From Leptolinea tardivitalis (GTDB taxonomy: Bacteria > Chloroflexota > Anaerolineae > Anaerolineales > Anaerolineaceae), in the NCBI RefSeq assembly GCF_001050275.1, contig NZ_BBYA01000009.1, positions 410,053 through 474,052 on the forward strand: a stretch of 64,000 nt of DNA. Reading direction: 5' to 3'. Shown piece by piece: positions 61,538 through 64,000 of the stretch (position 1 is the stretch's first letter; each line of letters begins with the position of its first letter). Position numbers and translations under genes: made by a program. The notes under the pieces are model-generated. The model was given only the letters and a program-made list of their open reading frames with translations. It was not told where the DNA came from and searched no databases.

Positions 61538-62185
61538 TTATTCGGCTTCGTTTACCCGTTGGGTATATTCAATCAGTGCATGTTCCATCAATTGAAAGCG
61601 CAGGCTTAATGTCAGATCTCCACGTGTTTTTTCAACAATGCTGCGTACAAGGTCAGTCTGACGGCGCAATCCCTGCGTCACGGCATCGGGGTAATCCATA
61701 GTCACGAGATTGGTATAGATCTCATCCATACAGCTCAGAAGCCTTTCAGCTTCATCGGAATATCCCTGGCGAAGAATATCCAGACAACGGCGGCGTAATT
61801 CCCCCACAGCTTCAGCCAATCCATTCCAATAGGTGGAAGTTTCCACTTCCAGATCTTCAGGAGATGGAAGGTCCTTGTTCAGGATCAAAGCCACAGTGAT
61901 GCTGGCTTCCGTGAATTCTTTAATGGCATCCTGTGTATAGCCTGCGTAGAACAGGTCAGGGTAGCCAGCGAGATCCCTTTTCAGGGCTTCAACCAGTTCC
62001 CTGGCCTGTGATAATTCCTGTTCGGCATTTTCTGCTTCGCCGCGGTGAATAGCCCGAATAGTGTGGGCCGCATGCCGGGTGAGCTGGCGTGCCTGTGCAA
62101 GCGCCTGATCGCGTACCTTTGTCCGGGTGTCGAAATCTTTATGTGACCGTTCGCTGATGGATTCAAGAGCCTGCATTTTTATCAT
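61538..62185 (-). CDS. Translin-family protein
   Basis: The ATG complementary to 62183-62185 has AGGAAA upstream; a longer frame to 62266 overlaps ssb and is not needed. The 215-residue helical protein has the translin pattern with FTEASITVALILNKDLPSPEDL and the C-terminal DLVRSIVEKTRGDLTLSLR motif. Translins bind single-stranded nucleic acid and sometimes cut RNA. It is seven bases after ssb. Confidence 0.85.
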   Translation of the reverse strand: MIKMQALESISERSHKDFDTRTKVRDQALAQARQLTRHAAHTIRAIHRGEAENAEQELSQARELVEALKRDLAGYPDLFYAGYTQDAIKEFTEASITVALILNKDLPSPEDLEVETSTYWNGLAEAVGELRRRCLDILRQGYSDEAERLLSCMDEIYTNLVTMDYPDAVTQGLRRQTDLVRSIVEKTRGDLTLSLRFQLMEHALIEYTQRVNEAE

Positions 62186-62192
62186 AATTTTC

Positions 62193-62618
62193 CTAGAAGG
62201 GAAGATCGTCTTCGGCAGAAGTTGCGCCTGTTTCGATATCTTCACCACCGATAGCGGGTTCACCACCTTCGGTGCGAGAACTCAAGAACCGCACGTTTGT
62301 CGCGCTGATTTCAAAAGAGGCTCCCGATGAACCATCAGAGCGTTTGAAAATGCGAGGTCCACCCGTGGCCGGATCGGAGACAAGACGTCCTTCGACGATT
62401 ACCTTGCTGCCTTTCTTTAAGTAATTGTGGGTAGATTCGGCCTGCTTACCCCAAACAGATACCCGAAACCAGGTCGTCTCTTTTACCTGTTGTCCATTGG
62501 AATCTGTGTAATTCCGATTGGTGGCAACGTTGAAACTGGTGACCGCCTGTCCTGAAGGGGTATACCGCATTTCAGGATCTCTCCCCAAATTGCCAGCGAT
62601 AATAATTGTCTGGAACAT
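62193..62618 (-). CDS. ssb: Single-stranded DNA-binding protein
   Basis: The 141-residue protein has the OB fold (about 3-105) with MFQTIIIAGNLGRDPEMRYT at its start and the conserved acidic tail ending DDLPF that binds partner proteins. AGGAGG precedes the start. It leads the minus-strand operon, and the IS at 62712 lies about 90 bases upstream and may disturb its promoter. Confidence 0.97.
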   Translation of the reverse strand: MFQTIIIAGNLGRDPEMRYTPSGQAVTSFNVATNRNYTDSNGQQVKETTWFRVSVWGKQAESTHNYLKKGSKVIVEGRLVSDPATGGPRIFKRSDGSSGASFEISATNVRFLSSRTEGGEPAIGGEDIETGATSAEDDLPF

Positions 62619-62711
62619 TAAATTTCCTCCTGATGGTATCGAGACGTAAGTGGATTAATCTCTTTCTTATTTTACCTTCAGTCTTCACTTAACGCACGGA
62701 GGGATTAATAT

Positions 62712-62736
62712 CGCATTGCCTCAAATTAAAAGTAAC
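62712..62736 (+). repeat. Left outer terminal repeat of the IS
   Basis: CGCATTGCCTCA followed by AAATTAAAAGTAAC. It shares TGCCTCA and a GTAAC end with the inner copy at 62748-62771, 34 bases apart. Confidence 0.6.
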
Positions 62737-62747
62737 TTTAGGAGAAA

Positions 62748-62771
62748 CGTTGCCTCACAATAGATGTTACC
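62748..62771 (+). repeat. Left inner terminal repeat of the IS
   Basis: CGTTGCCTCACAATAGATGT then TACC. It matches the complement of 63940-63963 in 22 of 24 bases. Confidence 0.75.
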
Positions 62772-62804
62772 TTGGGCAGAGAATAGAGAGCTGCCGAGGG
62801 AGCT

Positions 62805-63944
62805 ATGATGAGTCAACAAAGCAAGCGAGAATTAGTAGAAACCATCCGACCCCGCTATCAAAAAGGGAACAAAACAGAAAAAGCAAGAATACTGGATGAA
62901 TTAGTCGCCATCACGGGATATCATCGTAAGTATGCGATACGAGTATTGGGTAGGACGGGAAAACCAAGAGCCAAAAAGAAACCGGGGCCACGGAGAATCT
63001 ATCAAGGCGAGGTGGTCACGGCCCTGGAGTATATCTGGGAAATATGTGGTCAGATTTGTTCGAAGCGTCTAAAGCCATTTTTGCCAGAAATCGTAAAGGT
63101 ACTTGAACGGAATAACGAAATCCACATATCGCCAGAGACAAAAAAGTTACTGCTGCAAATGAGCCGGTCCAGCATAGACCGGTGTTTGAGTTCAAGATAT
63201 GACGTGCGTCCTCATGGGCTAAGCACCACAAAACCAGGTACACTCCTTAAAAAATCAATTCCGGTACGTACCTATACCCCCTGGAATGAGGAAAGACCGG
63301 GGTTCATGGAAATTGACCTTGTAGCTCACTGTGGAGATACAGCCGCAGGTCAATTCGTAAATACATTGACCTGCGTGGATATTTGCACGGGGTGGACCGA
63401 GTGCCAGGCAGTCTTCCCGCGTAGCCGACAGACGGTTCTGGAGGCTATTGTGGCCATGCAAGAACGCCTCCCGTTTGATCTATTGGGGCTTGATTCAGAT
63501 AATGGCAGCGAATTCATCAATGAGATGTTGTTCCAATACTGCCAATTTGAAAAGATCACTTTTACACGCTCTCGCCCTTATCGCAAGAATGATCAGGCTC
63601 ATGTCGAACAGAAGAATTGGTCTGTGGTACGTCATCTGGTCGGTTATGACCGCTTTGATACTCTCTCTGGATATAATCTTCTGCAGAGTATTTACTCTGA
63701 TCTCAGTCTCTATTTCAATTTCTTTCAACCAGTGCTTAAGCTTATCTCCAAGGAGTATGTTGATGGTCGAATTATCAAACTCTATGACAAAGCGGCTACT
63801 CCCTACCAACGAGTTCTCGGTTCTGATCTGATCCCCTTCCAGATCAAAGCCAACCTCACCAATTTGTATGTTCAGCTAAATCCAGTTACTCTTCGTAAGT
63901 CCATAGATCAGAAGGTTCACCAATTATGTACTTTATCTCGGTAA
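62805..63944 (+). CDS. Transposase with integrase catalytic core (DDE)
   Basis: The 379-residue protein has an N-terminal HTH-like region (about 10-50, RPRYQKGNKTEKARILDELV and YHRKYAIRVLG) and an rve-type core with D in FMEIDLVAH, D in GLDSDNGSEF and E in QAHVEQKNW. This DDE spacing is normal. A GAGGGAG ribosome site lies close to the ATGATG start. It belongs to a group of about 400-residue integrase-core transposases; the exact IS family is uncertain. The gene is intact, so the element may be active. Confidence 0.9.
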   Translation: MMSQQSKRELVETIRPRYQKGNKTEKARILDELVAITGYHRKYAIRVLGRTGKPRAKKKPGPRRIYQGEVVTALEYIWEICGQICSKRLKPFLPEIVKVLERNNEIHISPETKKLLLQMSRSSIDRCLSSRYDVRPHGLSTTKPGTLLKKSIPVRTYTPWNEERPGFMEIDLVAHCGDTAAGQFVNTLTCVDICTGWTECQAVFPRSRQTVLEAIVAMQERLPFDLLGLDSDNGSEFINEMLFQYCQFEKITFTRSRPYRKNDQAHVEQKNWSVVRHLVGYDRFDTLSGYNLLQSIYSDLSLYFNFFQPVLKLISKEYVDGRIIKLYDKAATPYQRVLGSDLIPFQIKANLTNLYVQLNPVTLRKSIDQKVHQLCTLSR

Positions 63945-63963
63945 CATCAATTATGAGGCAACG
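63940..63963 (-). repeat. Right inner terminal repeat of the IS
   Basis: GGTAACATCAATTATGAGGC then AACG. It is the complement of the left inner repeat with two differences, and it overlaps the last codons and stop of the transposase gene. Confidence 0.75.
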
Positions 63964-63973
63964 ATTACCCTTT

Positions 63974-64000
63974 GGTTACATTTTCCCGTGAGGCATTACG
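63974..64000 (-). repeat. Right outer terminal repeat of the IS
   Basis: GGTTACATTTTCCCGTGAGG then CATTACG. It carries a TGAGGCA at 63989, 35 bases from that of the inner copy, and mirrors the left outer repeat. The window ends here. Confidence 0.6.

Larger units (their letters stand above)
62712..64000 (+). mobile_element. Insertion sequence with DDE transposase, right end near the window edge
   Basis: The element holds one transposase gene (62805-63944) and has inverted terminal repeats in two nested copies: inner CGTTGCCTCA-xAAT-x-GATGTTACC (22 of 24 identical) and outer CG-x-x-ATGCCTCA/TGCCTCA-type. The true right boundary may lie beyond 64000, so a target duplication cannot be checked. 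It sits upstream of ssb. Confidence 0.8.

Overview
The window looks like a chromosomal segment of a moderate-GC member of the Chloroflexota, most likely class Anaerolineae. That placement is an inference from gene content: lipoproteins with proline/threonine-rich linkers, orphan GAF histidine kinases, a very large SARP/AAA/TPR regulator, FHA-transmembrane proteins, a translin-family gene beside ssb, and a DUF84/MutS2/RecN/DnaE housekeeping set. No rRNA operon or ribosomal protein cluster is present to confirm it. Most genes are intact and closely packed. No phage and no CRISPR array were seen; the only full mobile element is an insertion sequence at the right edge.

Layout. 1-494 is the start of a membrane sensor gene running off the left edge. 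881-3287 is a small membrane protein plus an OmpR-type two-component system. 3306-6543 (minus) holds a DUF3592-like protein and a flavodoxin / metallo-beta-lactamase / deazaflavin-type protein cluster with a CPBP protease. 6690-9842 pairs a SorC-family regulator with an LsrF/DhnA-type aldolase, with a ComEC-like hydrolase between them. 10045-12677 is a PAS-GAF-GAF-HD-GYP sensor split by a one-base frameshift. 13623-14454 is a TetR operon with a clear promoter and operator. 14532-14640 is the signal recognition particle RNA gene, followed by two methyltransferases, a GAF histidine kinase, a YedY-like oxidoreductase and several surface proteins (18149-23644).

23645-29636 carries a 51-bp palindromic element resembling abutted IS ends, hsp20, a PLP enzyme, a tRNA-Arg(CCU) gene with weak stems, a lipoprotein, an unassigned structured RNA gene (27242-27483, minus) with its own promoter and terminator, and an MFS transporter. 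29764-37261 holds dnaE, phzF-like, a GT87-type membrane protein and nth. 37496-40289 is a three-gene FHA/lipoprotein/FHA operon. 40373-49634 holds a propeller lipoprotein, a HerA-like ATPase, the dnaX-ybaB-recR operon and small genes. 49719-54722 ends with mutS2. 54917-62618 (minus) is one long probable operon reading ssb, translin, nadK, a zinc-finger membrane protein, recN and a SARP regulator. 62712-64000 is the IS.

Themes: replication and repair genes (dnaE, dnaX, recR, nth, mutS2, recN, ssb) are spread among signalling genes (two-component, HD-GYP, FHA, SARP). The best candidates for undescribed biology are the structured RNA gene, the FHA/lipoprotein operon, the PP2C-like/propeller protein coupled to an S51 peptidase, and the long repair operon ending in a SARP regulator.
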